Shown one piece after another: positions 35,079-44,841 of a stretch of 64,000 nt of DNA. The position numbers were made by a program, and so were the translations under genes. Location: contig CBDCZP010000001.1 of the NCBI GenBank assembly GCA_965224605.1, positions 124,001 through 188,000 of the forward strand, in the 5' to 3' direction. Under the pieces are notes generated by a model. The model did not search any database. It was given only the letters and a program-made list of their open reading frames with translations, and was not told the DNA's origin. Within the stretch, counting starts at the first letter, position 1; every line of letters begins with the position of its first letter. Source of the stretch: HyVt-477 sp965224605. GTDB lineage: Bacteria; Pseudomonadota; Gammaproteobacteria; Thiotrichales; Thiotrichaceae.

Positions 35079-36407
35079 GTGAATATATTACTAAAAGCAC
35101 TGGGTTGTCGTTTAAATGAAGCCGAATTAGAACAATGGGCTAGAGTATTTCGTAGCTATAATCATCAAATAGTTACGGATGCAGATGAAGCAGATATTAT
35201 TATTCTCAATTCTTGTGCGGTCACCAGTGATGCAGGTAAAAAATCACGTCAATTGATTAACCGTCTATATCGCACTAACCCAGAAGCTCATATCGTAGTG
35301 ACAGGTTGTTATGCATCACTAAATCTGGAAGAGGTGGCGCAGACCATGGGGGTTGATTTGGTTGTGTCAAATGCGGATAAAGATAACCTCCCTAAGCTTG
35401 TTCTTGAAAAGTTTGCGGTCAGAACCATGCCACTGATTGCTATGGAACCTGGTGCAACCTCACTCTATTTACGTGGTCGGAATAGGGCTTTTATTAAAAT
35501 TCAGGATGGTTGTCGTTATCGTTGCACCTATTGCATTGTTACCGTCGCCAGAGGTGATGAGCGTAGTCGTTCTGAGCAGGATATTATCGCAGAAATTAAT
35601 GATTTCCATGAACAAGGGATACAAGAAATTGTCTTAACCGGTGTTCATGTGGGTGGCTATGGTAGTGATCTTTCGAGTTCGCTTACACATTTGGTTCAAT
35701 CTATTCTTCAAAATACGGATATTCCGAGGGTGCGTTTCGCATCGGTAGAACCTTGGGATTTGCCCGATGATTTCTTTGGGCTGTTTGCTGATCCACGTTT
35801 GATGCCACATATGCATTTGCCTATTCAAAGTGGTGCGGATTCTGTGTTGCGTCGCATGTCTAGGCGTTGTAAAACTAAAGAATTTAAAACATTGGTTGAA
35901 TTGGCGCGTCAAAGTGTTTCAGGGTTTAATGTGACGACGGATATCATTGTAGGGTTTCCAGGCGAAACAGATACAGAATGGCACAATACTATGGAATACA
36001 TTGAATCCATCGGTTTCGGGCATATGCATGTTTTTTCATATTCAGCTCGTGAGGGTACAAAAGCTGCTGGCCTGGCTAACCCTGTACCTAATGCTATAAA
36101 GAAAGAGCGTAGCCTACAGATGAGACAGTTAGGCGATAGAATGAAAGCTGATTTTTATTCTAGTCTGGTCGGGTTTGAGGCTGAGGTTTTGTGGGAAAAG
36201 GGGCGTTCTAATGAAAACAGTGAACTTGTTTTCCATGGTTATACCCCAAACTATGTCAAAGTACAGACTGTTATAGCTGATAAGAATGATGCTAAAGATA
36301 GTTTAGAAAATACAATAACGTCAGTACAGATTCAACAATACGAGGCTAAAAACTCAGTGGTGCATGGAATTGTGCATGAACCTGCGCACAGAGATGTACA
36401 ACAATAG
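35079..36407 (+). CDS. mtaB: tRNA t6A37 methylthiotransferase MtaB
   Basis: A 442-residue radical-SAM enzyme that adds a methylthio group to t6A37 of ANN-decoding tRNAs. The N-terminal UPF0004 cluster-binding domain has its Cys in LKALGCRLNEAE, LNSCAVTSDAG and VTGCYASL. The radical-SAM motif Cx3Cx2C is in CRYRCTYCIV (about residue 146). A C-terminal TRAM-like domain ends the protein. It starts with GTG; the short N-terminus MNILLKALGCR distinguishes it from the longer MiaB and RimO families. Confidence 0.93.
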   Translation: MNILLKALGCRLNEAELEQWARVFRSYNHQIVTDADEADIIILNSCAVTSDAGKKSRQLINRLYRTNPEAHIVVTGCYASLNLEEVAQTMGVDLVVSNADKDNLPKLVLEKFAVRTMPLIAMEPGATSLYLRGRNRAFIKIQDGCRYRCTYCIVTVARGDERSRSEQDIIAEINDFHEQGIQEIVLTGVHVGGYGSDLSSSLTHLVQSILQNTDIPRVRFASVEPWDLPDDFFGLFADPRLMPHMHLPIQSGADSVLRRMSRRCKTKEFKTLVELARQSVSGFNVTTDIIVGFPGETDTEWHNTMEYIESIGFGHMHVFSYSAREGTKAAGLANPVPNAIKKERSLQMRQLGDRMKADFYSSLVGFEAEVLWEKGRSNENSELVFHGYTPNYVKVQTVIADKNDAKDSLENTITSVQIQQYEAKNSVVHGIVHEPAHRDVQQ

Positions 36408-36460
36408 GGTAAATAATAATGATTGGTGTAAGTACTAGTCATTAAATCGGGAAAAGCGGC

Positions 36461-37084
36461 ATGTCTAAAATATTAATATCTTTGATTTTTGTTCTCACGT
36501 TAACGGCGTGTGGGGAAAAAGTACAAACCCCTCAAGAGGTGGCTGAACAGTTTTGGCAGTCTGCGCAACAAGGAAAAATGGATTCTGCGAAACAGCTGGT
36601 CAGTTGGGATACAGCAAGCTATCTAAAGTATTTTAAAGATGAAAAGTTTACTATCAAACGAGTCGAGTTTGGAGAAACAGATGCTAATGAAGAGTGGGTA
36701 AAAATAGAGACTACGCTCATCTTGCAAAAGAAAGAAGGCAGTGACGTTCGCATCCCAACCAAGACGGTACTAGTTAAAACAGAGAATGTCTGGCGTGTTC
36801 AATTGAAACAGACATTGTCAGCAGTCATCAACCAGACCCTGAATGCCGCAGCTAATCAGTTCAATCGAATGTTGAAGGAAGGCATGCGTGAACTGAATAA
36901 AGCTTTGTCAGGTTCGGTCAATGAGATCACTAAGTCACTGGGAGAGGGAGCCAAAGAACTGGGTGAAACCTTGGAAGATAATGCTAAACAGTTTGGTGAA
37001 TCATTGAATAATCTTCAGCAAGAGCTTGAAAATAAAGTGCCAAAATCCAAGAGTGACATTCCCCCATCCCAAAAAGAAATATGA
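36461..37084 (+). CDS. Small lipoprotein with NTF2-like (DUF4878-like) domain and helical tail
   Basis: A 207-residue predicted lipoprotein with lipobox LTAC (FVLTLTACGEK). Residues ~25-115 look like a DUF4878/NTF2-like fold (QTPQEVAEQFWQSAQQGKMD.., VFKTVLVKTENVWRV-like strand). Residues 120-200 form a long amphipathic helix with an 11-residue flavour (GSVNEITKSLGEGAKELGETLEDNAKQFGES). The role is unknown; it lies alone between mtaB and a repeat-rich gap. Confidence 0.7.
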   Translation: MSKILISLIFVLTLTACGEKVQTPQEVAEQFWQSAQQGKMDSAKQLVSWDTASYLKYFKDEKFTIKRVEFGETDANEEWVKIETTLILQKKEGSDVRIPTKTVLVKTENVWRVQLKQTLSAVINQTLNAAANQFNRMLKEGMRELNKALSGSVNEITKSLGEGAKELGETLEDNAKQFGESLNNLQQELENKVPKSKSDIPPSQKEI

Positions 37085-37610
37085 GATAGATTAATTTTTC
37101 GCCTGAACAGTTTATAATAAGTTGCCATCCATAAAGCTCGTAAATATCCTGTAGCAGGTATCAACACATTGTTAACGCTGTCTGGAAGTGAGCCTTCAGG
37201 CTCGCCTAGAGCTTGCTAGAAATACTTTGGCGAGTCTAAGACTGTGTGAGTATTGCGTTAGCCTCCCTTCTTTGTAAGGGGTATGAATACTTGCATAGCC
37301 TCTAAAGACTCACTTCCAAGTGTATCTATCTGAATAAATTAATAAATGTGCGGCATTGAAGCTCTGATTGCTGGCATAAGGCTACATCACTAATTTTTCC
37401 TAGTTATGCCTATTGTGGTTACGGTCAATCACTAATCACTAATATCTATTAAGTCCTTATTTCAAACAGAAAACTTTTTGTCTCATAAAGTTGTAGGTGA
37501 GTATATTTTACCTGGAAATCTGATTGTTTGTTGAGTCGTTCGATAAAAATATAATAATTTTTTCTATATTTGTTATATAATTGTATTCAACTTCTAATAT
37601 TTTACTTTAG
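37085..37610. other. mtaB/lipoprotein - ftsK intergenic region
   Basis: A 526-bp gap without a supported gene. Its left part holds the MITE-related element described separately, nested in an outer inverted repeat GGAAGTGAG (about 37184) and CTCACTTCC (about 37309). The right part is very AT-rich and presumably contains the ftsK promoter, with no clear hexamers found. Confidence 0.4.
37238..37302. mobile_element. Diverged short relative of the 130-bp MITE-like element
   Basis: The ends AAGACTGTGTGAGTATT (37238-37254) and AATACTTGCATAGCCTC (37286-37302) match the 17-bp termini of the 130-bp element at most positions, but the 31-bp interior is unrelated (CCTCCCTTCTTTGTAAGGGG). It lies between GAGTCT and AGACTC, so it also occupies a hairpin loop. 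Confidence 0.55.
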
Positions 37611-40166
37611 GTGCTAAAAGTGGCTGTTAAACTTAATAAATTAAAGCGTGTAAGCTTGCAACAAACTAGCGTACTGTTTTTTTCTGGTGTCGCAGCGATA
37701 TTCTTTCTGGCTTTAATCTCATACCATCCAGATGATTGTGGTTTTTTCCGAATCGATAGTCAGTGTGTAACCAATAATAAAGCAGGGAGTATCGGAGCCT
37801 ATCTAGCTGACTTTCTGTTTAGAGCTTTTGGCTTTCTCGCTTACCTAATTCCGATGGCAATGATTGTTGTAGGTATTGTGATGTTTCGTTTTCCCCACAA
37901 GAAAAATCCAAACAATCCGCGCGGAGGAATTAATGCTTGGCTTTCATTAGGAGGTATGGGTGTCGCTTTGATTGCAGGAACTGGCCTTGCCACATTACTT
38001 TGGCCTAGTGCTGATTTACCCTATTTTGGAGGTGGTTTGTTGGGTATGGGAGTGGCAAAGGTTGCTCATTCCTTATTTGGTGATTATGGCTCGACACTGA
38101 TTTTATTGTCTATGTTCTTTGCTGGAATGACATTAGCCGGTGATATCAAATGGGGCAGCATTGTAGAAGTGATTGGAGATAAAGTACTAGCATTGTTCGA
38201 ATACTTAGTGCATACCGATGAGACTAATGATGCTCTGGCGACGGACGCACCCGTTGAAATGGTCGCAGTTGAGGAAGACAAGAAAAACAAATCGTTCTTT
38301 GAAAAGAGCACAGCAGCACTAACCGGTGCTGGTGCGGGAGCGGCAGGATTATGGGGTTGGGCAAAGAATAAAAGTGGGACTGTTATTGGTGAAGCTAAAC
38401 ATCGTATTGCTCCTCAAGAGATTGGTGAAATTGAAGAAGATGATGCTTTACTACTTCAGAAGGAAACTTCTGCAGCAGAACAGTATTTAAGCACTCCTTC
38501 TTTTGATGACGCTCAATCATCGGGTAAAACAAGAAAGACGGCATCTGCTGAGGCTACCAGTACATCTGTCAGTGCGAAGTCTGAAACAGGTGGGCATGCA
38601 TCCAAGGCTGATCAGTCAGCTAAAAAAACAAAAGCACGTTCTTTAAACAAAGTCGTTTCATTACCTCCTTTAAGCATATTGTCGCCACCACCAGCTGATC
38701 AAGGTAAATACAATCCAGAACATCTGGACACAATGGCGAATAACATCATTGAAGCTCTGGGTCATTTTGGAGTGCGCGATGTAACCGTAGATAAGTGGTA
38801 TCCCGGCCCTGTTATTACTCGGTTTGAACTTCAGCTGGATTCCAGTACCAAGGTCAGTAAAGTATCAAACTTGGCAAAAGACTTAGCACGAAATTTGGGT
38901 GTACATAGTGTAAGAATAGTGGAAGTGATCCCTGGCAAAACAACCATTGGTTTTGAAGTGCCCAATGAAAAGAGAGACATGGTCACGATTGGTAGTGTGT
39001 TGGAATCTACGTTGTTTGCTAATTCACCCTCAGCGGTCACCATGGCATTAGGCAAGGATATCTCAGGCCATCCTGTCATTGCGGATCTTGCTAAAATGCC
39101 TCACTTGTTAGTTGCAGGTACAACCGGTGCGGGTAAGTCTGTTGCAGTAAACGCTATGATTATCAGTTTCTTGTACAAGTCTACAGCTGAAGAAGTCAGG
39201 ATGATAATGATTGATCCGAAAATGCTGGAGTTAAGTATTTATGACGATATTCCACATTTGCTGACACCGGTAGTCACCGATATGAAAGATGCGGCGAGTG
39301 CATTACGGTGGTGCGTAGCTGAGATGGAACGTCGATATTTGTTAATGTCAAAACTCAAAGTGCGCAACGTTGCTGGCTTTAATGTTAAGGTTCAGGATGC
39401 CATAGATCGAGGAGAGCCGATTATTGATCCACTCTATGATGCGACTAAAAGTTTGGAAGTAACTCCAAAAAGCTTAGAGACATTACCTCAAATAGTCATT
39501 GTTGTTGACGAATTTGCTGACATGATGATGATTGTGGGTAAAAAAGTGGAAGAGCTGATCACACGATTAGCACAGAAGGCGAGAGCGGCAGGGATCCACT
39601 TGATACTAGCGACACAACGCCCTTCAGTGGATGTTATTACCGGTTTGATAAAGGCGAATATTCCAACACGTATCGCATTTAATGTATCGACAAGAGTAGA
39701 TTCACGCACTATTCTGGATCAAGGGGGCGCTGAACAACTGCTAGGACAGGGCGATATGCTCTATCTGCCACCGGGTACTGCGATGCCTAATCGCGTACAT
39801 GGAGCCTATGTGAGTGATCAGGAAGTTGAAGACGTGGTTGCCTATGTTAAAACACAAGGGGAACCAGAGTATATTAATGCTGTCATAGAAGAAGCTCCAG
39901 GCAATTCATCAGCCATACCTGGTTTAGAACCATTGGTTGATAAAAGCTCCGAGTCTGACCCTCTCTATGATGAAGCTGTACACATAATTACAGAGTCTCG
40001 TAGAGCTTCGATATCCTATCTACAACGTCGTTTAAAGGTCGGTTATAACCGTGCTGCTACGATGATTGAAGATATGGAACAAGCAGGAGTCGTGAGTGCT
40101 GTACAGTCCAACGGGACGCGTGAAGTCATAGCACCAGCACCTGTTACAGATAACCAAGGAATATAA
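37611..40166 (+). CDS. ftsK: DNA translocase FtsK
   Basis: An 851-residue septum-anchored motor that pumps chromosome termini and activates XerCD recombination. Four N-terminal transmembrane segments (residues ~20-190) are followed by an Ala/Ser/Lys-rich linker, shorter than in E. coli. The RecA-like motor has Walker A GTTGAGKSVAVN and Walker B IVIVVDEFADMMM; LATQRPSVDVITG is a further family motif. The C-terminal winged-helix gamma domain is ISYLQRRLKVGYNRAATMIE, for KOPS recognition. GTG start; the stop TAA overlaps the lolA ATG by one base. Confidence 0.97.
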   Translation: MLKVAVKLNKLKRVSLQQTSVLFFSGVAAIFFLALISYHPDDCGFFRIDSQCVTNNKAGSIGAYLADFLFRAFGFLAYLIPMAMIVVGIVMFRFPHKKNPNNPRGGINAWLSLGGMGVALIAGTGLATLLWPSADLPYFGGGLLGMGVAKVAHSLFGDYGSTLILLSMFFAGMTLAGDIKWGSIVEVIGDKVLALFEYLVHTDETNDALATDAPVEMVAVEEDKKNKSFFEKSTAALTGAGAGAAGLWGWAKNKSGTVIGEAKHRIAPQEIGEIEEDDALLLQKETSAAEQYLSTPSFDDAQSSGKTRKTASAEATSTSVSAKSETGGHASKADQSAKKTKARSLNKVVSLPPLSILSPPPADQGKYNPEHLDTMANNIIEALGHFGVRDVTVDKWYPGPVITRFELQLDSSTKVSKVSNLAKDLARNLGVHSVRIVEVIPGKTTIGFEVPNEKRDMVTIGSVLESTLFANSPSAVTMALGKDISGHPVIADLAKMPHLLVAGTTGAGKSVAVNAMIISFLYKSTAEEVRMIMIDPKMLELSIYDDIPHLLTPVVTDMKDAASALRWCVAEMERRYLLMSKLKVRNVAGFNVKVQDAIDRGEPIIDPLYDATKSLEVTPKSLETLPQIVIVVDEFADMMMIVGKKVEELITRLAQKARAAGIHLILATQRPSVDVITGLIKANIPTRIAFNVSTRVDSRTILDQGGAEQLLGQGDMLYLPPGTAMPNRVHGAYVSDQEVEDVVAYVKTQGEPEYINAVIEEAPGNSSAIPGLEPLVDKSSESDPLYDEAVHIITESRRASISYLQRRLKVGYNRAATMIEDMEQAGVVSAVQSNGTREVIAPAPVTDNQGI

Positions 40167-40822
40167 TGACAAGTAATCATATAAAAAAAATAATCATTTC
40201 ATTAATAAGCACAGGATTAATTATAGGATTCGTTTCCTCCGCACATGCGGCGAGTGATGCACGAAAAAAGTTAAATGCGTTTTTTACCAGTGTTAATACC
40301 ATGCAAGGCTCGTTTATACAGCAACTCTATAGTAAGCAAGGTAAGGTTAAGGAAACTACTAAGGGTCAACTGTACTTGCAACGACCGGGTAAGTTCCGCT
40401 GGATATACACACAGCCTGATCCACAACAAATTATTTCAGATGGTAAGAATATCTGGATTTATGATCAAGAGCTTGACCAAGTCACGGTTAAACCGTTGAA
40501 TCGAACGATTACCAGTACACCTGCATCTATATTAATGCAAAAATCAATTCCTGATAGCCAGTTTAAAGTCACTGAAATGGATGCAAAGACAAGTGGTTGG
40601 AGCTGGTTTTATCTAGAACCTCATCGTAAGAATGCCGATTTTAAAGCGATGCAACTAGGGATGGACAAGCAAGGTAATCTAAAGCAAATGGTACTATACG
40701 ACAAGATTGGTCAAAAAACGGTTATCACCTTCAATGCAACTGCCAATAAACCTATTAGTGCAAGTCGGTTTAGTTTTAAACCACCCGCTGGTGTTGATGT
40801 CATTGGCAAGCCTCAGGCTTAG
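40166..40822 (+). CDS. lolA: Outer-membrane lipoprotein carrier protein LolA
   Basis: A 218-residue periplasmic shuttle that takes lipoproteins from LolCDE to LolB. It has a Sec signal (cleavage near SSAHAAS), then TMQGSFIQQLYSKQGKV and FRWIYTQPDPQQIISDGKNIWIYD, the conserved open-barrel strands. The length matches the family. Translationally coupled to ftsK (TAATG overlap), the order also found in E. coli, with rarA downstream. Confidence 0.95.
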   Translation: MTSNHIKKIIISLISTGLIIGFVSSAHAASDARKKLNAFFTSVNTMQGSFIQQLYSKQGKVKETTKGQLYLQRPGKFRWIYTQPDPQQIISDGKNIWIYDQELDQVTVKPLNRTITSTPASILMQKSIPDSQFKVTEMDAKTSGWSWFYLEPHRKNADFKAMQLGMDKQGNLKQMVLYDKIGQKTVITFNATANKPISASRFSFKPPAGVDVIGKPQA

Positions 40823-40872
40823 CTTGTTTAGTTGGTTTAGCTGTTTTAGTTCTAGTTGTAGTGGTTTAGCTT

Positions 40873-42199
40873 TTGTTTGACAATCAAGACTACCGTCCCT
40901 TAGCCGATCGAATGCGGCCACGCTGTCTGGAAGACTTTTCTGGGCAGCGTCATCTACTAGAACCCGGGAAACCGTTAAAAGAAGCGATTGAACATGATCG
41001 CCTACATTCTATGTTGTTCTGGGGGCCTCCTGGAACGGGTAAGACGACTCTAGCCCAATTAATAGCTCATAATTGCGGCGCTGAATTCATCACTCTCTCC
41101 GCTGTGTTATCAGGGGTAAAAGATATTAGAAGTGCAGGTGGCACAGGCAAAACAGACACGTATCGAAAAAAACCTTCCAACAGTCTTGTTTGTCGATGAA
41201 GTACACCGTTTTAACAAATCACAACAAGATGCTTTTTTACCCCACATAGAAGATGGCACTATCTTTTTTATTGGTGCAACCACTGAAAACCCCTCCTTTG
41301 AACTCAATAATGCACTGTTGTCGCGTGTGCGGACTTACGTGCTTCAGTCACTTGATGACAAGGGAATTGGTAAAGTGATAGAAAGAGCCATAGTTGATGA
41401 AGAGTTCGGTTTAGGAAAACTTAACCTAAAGCTGGGTCAGGATGCAATGAATCTATTAATTAAATCAGCAGATGGTGATGCACGAAGAGCATTAAACTGG
41501 CTAGAGATTGCTTCTGACTTGGTTAGTATTAATCCAGTGAGTGAGGATTCAAGTCGAACAATTACTTCGTCCATTATTGCTAATGTTGCCCAAGAAACTA
41601 TGCGGAGGTTTGATAAAGGAGGCGATATTTTTTATGAACAAATCTCTGCATTACATAAGTCAGTTAGAGGCAGTCATCCTGATGCGGCATTATACTGGCT
41701 CTGCCGGATGCTTGAAAGCGGGTGCGATCCTTTGTATATAGCACGGAGAGTGGTACGGATGGCCTCAGAGGAAGTCGGTAATGCCGACCCACGAGGGTTA
41801 ACATTATCATTAAATGCATGGGAAACTTTTGAACGTCTAGGCACACCAGAAGGAGAGCTTGCCATCGCACAAGCTGTTATCTATCTGGCATCCGCACCAA
41901 AAAGTAATGCGGTGTATAGGGCCTACAATGCAGCAAAGCAAGCAGTAAAAGATTCTGACTCGGCAGCAGAGGTTCCTCTGCATTTAAGAAATGCACCTAC
42001 ACAATTTATGAAGAACCTCGAATACGGCAAAGAATATCGTTATGCGCATAATGAAGATGATGCTTATGCTGCGGGGGAATCCTATTTTCCGGAAAGTATT
42101 GGTGAACAACAATACTACTTTCCTGTAGAGCGTGGCTTAGAAATTAAAATAAAGCAGAAACTTGAGTGGTTACGCAGTCTTGATAAGAAAACAAAATAG
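40873..42199 (+). pseudogene. rarA: Replication-associated recombination protein A, frameshifted
   Basis: A clamp-loader-like AAA+ ATPase acting at stalled forks. The first frame (40873-41199) supplies YRPLADRMRPRCLEDF, Walker A FWGPPGTGKTTL and FITLSAVLSGVKDIR. The second (41132-42199) supplies TVLFVDEVHRFNKSQQDAFL (Walker B), FFIGATTENPSF (sensor 1), and the C-terminal tetramerisation part to the end. The frames must join at about 41131, where KDIR passes into VQVAQAKQTR. One net extra base, or a 2- or 5-bp loss, breaks the gene. Apart from this, all domains are intact, so a sequence error is a serious alternative. It follows lolA as usual. Together the two frames span ~440 residues, the normal length. 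Confidence 0.85.
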
Positions 42200-42246
42200 C
42201 GTCTCCGTGAGGCTAGATGGCTATCGATCCTAAAAAAATAAGACAC

Positions 42247-42412
42247 AAAAAAAGGGAGCCTAATGAGACTGCGCAAGTATTCCTTATGTAGGGTGTGCCG
42301 ACGAAGGAGGCGCACCGTGAATCAACAACTTATGGTGCGCCTCGTGCCTCGGCACACCCTACAAATGAGATTTTTCTTAATACTTGCACAACCTCTAATG
42401 GCTCCCTTTTTT
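42247..42412 (+). terminator. rarA terminator split by a MITE-like element
   Basis: AAAAAAAGGGAGCC (42247-42260) and GGCTCCCTTTTTT (42400-42412) are complementary arms followed by a T run, a classic terminator just after rarA. They are now 139 bp apart because the 131-bp element lies in what was the 4-base loop TAAT. Confidence 0.85.
42261..42399. mobile_element. MITE-like palindromic element, copy 2, with TAAT target duplication
   Basis: The 131-bp element (42265-42395) is nearly identical to copy 1 at 11170-11299, with ends GAGACTGCGCAAGTATT and AATACTTGCACAACCTC. It is flanked by TAAT on both sides (42261-42264 and 42396-42399). Removing one TAAT and the element restores a perfect terminator hairpin, GGGAGCC-TAAT-GGCTCCC, which demonstrates insertion. 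Confidence 0.88.
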
Positions 42413-42444
42413 AATAACAGTACTGATTAATGTACTAAGCCCAA

Positions 42445-42903
42445 CTAAGCCATCTGTCTTTCTTTGATTTCCTGCGTGGTTTTGCAGTCTATGCAGTACT
42501 CAGCGGTAGGACGAGCTTCAAGCCTTTGTAGGCCTATCTCGATCCCACATGCCTGACAATAGCCGTATTCATCAGTATCAGTTAGCTGTAACGTCTTATT
42601 GATCTTCCTGATTAACAGTCTCTCTCTATCACGTGTGCGAAGTTCTAGAGCAAATTCTTCTTCCTGAGTTGCACGGTCAGATGGATCTGAAAGGTTTTTA
42701 ACCTCAGATTTCATATGATCGACAGTGCGGTCGACCTCGCTGATGAGGGTTTCTTTCCATTTTCCCAGAATCTCCTGGAAATGTTCGACTTGGCTTTCAT
42801 TCATGTATTCTTCACCTTCCTTGGGGATGTAGGGATCAATCCCTTCAACAGGTAGTGCAGATTTACGGACAATTGGTGTTACATTGTCTTTATTTGTGGT
42901 CAT
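42445..42903 (-). CDS. dksA: RNA polymerase-binding transcription factor DksA
   Basis: A 152-residue protein (E. coli 151) that enters the RNA polymerase secondary channel and works with ppGpp. The start is placed at the Met at 42903, with AAGGAG 7 bp upstream; an 11-residue extension to 42936 lacks support. It has the long coiled-coil with acidic tip (DPSDRATQEEEFALELRTRDRE), a C-x2-C..C-x2-C zinc finger (CQACGIEIG and CIDCKTTQE), and the C-terminal helix. The tRNA promoters with G/C discriminators in this window are expected targets. Confidence 0.95.
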   Translation of the reverse strand: MTTNKDNVTPIVRKSALPVEGIDPYIPKEGEEYMNESQVEHFQEILGKWKETLISEVDRTVDHMKSEVKNLSDPSDRATQEEEFALELRTRDRERLLIRKINKTLQLTDTDEYGYCQACGIEIGLQRLEARPTAEYCIDCKTTQEIKERQMA

Positions 42904-43118
42904 TAACGACTCCTTATGGCCCGGGGTTTGAAACATTGCTTTATTATTATTTTTTATAACAATGATGAATTACATGTTTAGTTTACCAGTTAACTAAACC
43001 TACTGTCTCTTAATTTCGGCCGTATAGTAGTGTGATTTTGATAAATTGTAAATTAAAATATTTCCCATTGTTTAATACTTGCGCAATATGATACAAACAG
43101 ACGCGTAACTATCAGTTT

Positions 43119-44756
43119 TTATACAATAGATGTGGGTTTGTCAATGCCTGTAATTTCTTTTATTTTTGCTAATTTAACAGATAGTTGGATAAGTTCATCA
43201 AGTGTATCTTGAATATCCATGTCATGCTTGTTAATGTCGGCTTCATAACGTTCGATATAGATACGAAGAGTGGCGCCTTCGGTGCCTGTTCCCGATAATC
43301 GGTACATAATTCGTGACCCGTTATCAAAAATAATCCTGATTCCCTGATGTTCACTAATAGAATGATCAACCGGATCAATATAGGTAAAATCATCTGCCTT
43401 GTCGATACGAAGTGTATCAAACTGCATGCCAGGCAATAAGGTAAGGCTACTCTGCAAATGATGCATGACTTCATCGGCCTTTTTTATCGGTAAACGTTCA
43501 TAATCATGTCGGCTATAATAATTTCTGCCAAATTCAGCCCAGTGTTTACGTACAATGTTTTCAACCGAATCATGTTTCACTGCCAACAGGTTCAACCAGA
43601 ACAAAACAGCCCAAAGGCCATCTTTTTCACGGATATGGTTTGCACCTCCTCCAAAACTTTCTTCGCCACAAAATGTAATTTCATCATGATCTAACAAGTT
43701 GCCGAAAAATTTCCAGCCAGTGGGTGTTTCGTAGCAAGGTATTCCTAGTTTTTCAGCGACTTTATCAGCAGCCTGACTAGTTGGCATTGAACGAGCAATG
43801 CCTTTAATTCCATTTTCGTAGGCAGGTATTTTCTGTGCATTTGCAGCCAGAATGGCAAGGCTGTCACTGGGGTTCACGAAAAAATAATCACCTAAGATCA
43901 TATGGCGATCTCCATCACCATCAGAAGCGGCTCCAAAATTGGGCGCTCCCTTTGGGTCATACATTTTTGCGACGAGTTGTTTGGCTGTGCTTAGATTAGG
44001 ATCTGGATGTCTGCCTCCGAAATTCATCAAAGGTTGGGTATTCATCATGGCGTTGGTACTAAGTCCAAGTCGGGCGCCTAGTATTTCATCAGCATAAGGG
44101 CCTGTAACTGCACTCATGGCGTCGTAGCACATAGAAAAATCGGGAGATTTGATGAGATCTTTAATGGCCTCAAAATCAAATATTTCCTCCATTAACTCAG
44201 CATAATCTGTGACGGGGTCAATAATCTCTATTTCCATGTCGGCTAGTTTGAATGAATCTAGCTGGTCAATAGGTGATAGTTGTGCATCTTCTATTTTGTA
44301 GGATTGAAGTTGTTTGGATTCCGCAAAAATTGCATCGGTGAGTTTCTCTGGAGCAGGGCCGCCATTACTGATATTAAATTTAACACCAAAATCACCATCG
44401 GGGCCGCCAGGGTTGTGGCTTGCGGTTAGTAGAATTCCACCAAGCGCTTTGTATTTCCGAATGATATGTGAAGCCGCAGGAGTGGACAGGAGGCCGCCTT
44501 TTCCAAGTAGTATTTTGCTGACCCCATTTGCTGCGGACATGCGCAATATAATCTGAATAGCCTCACGATTAAAAAAACGACCATCGCCACCTAATACCAA
44601 AGTTGAACCTTCAAGCCCTTCAAGGCAATTGAAGATGGATTGAATAAAGTTTTGTAGATAGTTTTCAGCTTTAAAGTATTTAACACTTTTTCGAAGTCCG
44701 GATGTTCCCGGTTTTTGATCTTTAAAAGGTTGTGTTCTTTTGACTTTAGAATCCAT
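43119..44756 (-). CDS. pgm: Alpha-D-glucose-specific phosphoglucomutase
   Basis: A 545-residue enzyme interconverting glucose-1- and glucose-6-phosphate, feeding glycogen and surface-sugar synthesis. The N-terminal substrate loop is KPGTSGLRKS. The phosphoserine loop is in LLTASHNPGGPDGDFG, the metal site in GAASDGDGDRHMIL. The sugar-binding loop is CGEESFGGGANH, and the phosphate loop RLSGTGTEGATLR. The length and PGTSGLRKxV start fit the eukaryote-like class. It is upstream of dksA on the same strand, ~180 bp apart. Confidence 0.95.
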   Translation of the reverse strand: MDSKVKRTQPFKDQKPGTSGLRKSVKYFKAENYLQNFIQSIFNCLEGLEGSTLVLGGDGRFFNREAIQIILRMSAANGVSKILLGKGGLLSTPAASHIIRKYKALGGILLTASHNPGGPDGDFGVKFNISNGGPAPEKLTDAIFAESKQLQSYKIEDAQLSPIDQLDSFKLADMEIEIIDPVTDYAELMEEIFDFEAIKDLIKSPDFSMCYDAMSAVTGPYADEILGARLGLSTNAMMNTQPLMNFGGRHPDPNLSTAKQLVAKMYDPKGAPNFGAASDGDGDRHMILGDYFFVNPSDSLAILAANAQKIPAYENGIKGIARSMPTSQAADKVAEKLGIPCYETPTGWKFFGNLLDHDEITFCGEESFGGGANHIREKDGLWAVLFWLNLLAVKHDSVENIVRKHWAEFGRNYYSRHDYERLPIKKADEVMHHLQSSLTLLPGMQFDTLRIDKADDFTYIDPVDHSISEHQGIRIIFDNGSRIMYRLSGTGTEGATLRIYIERYEADINKHDMDIQDTLDELIQLSVKLAKIKEITGIDKPTSIV

Positions 44757-44841
44757 AGATATTGTTTTCAGTGAGTGGCTGAGCGGTACAAGTTGTCGTT
44801 TGAGTCATGTCTGTTGTAGTCGTCTGTGTTAGAATTAAGTC

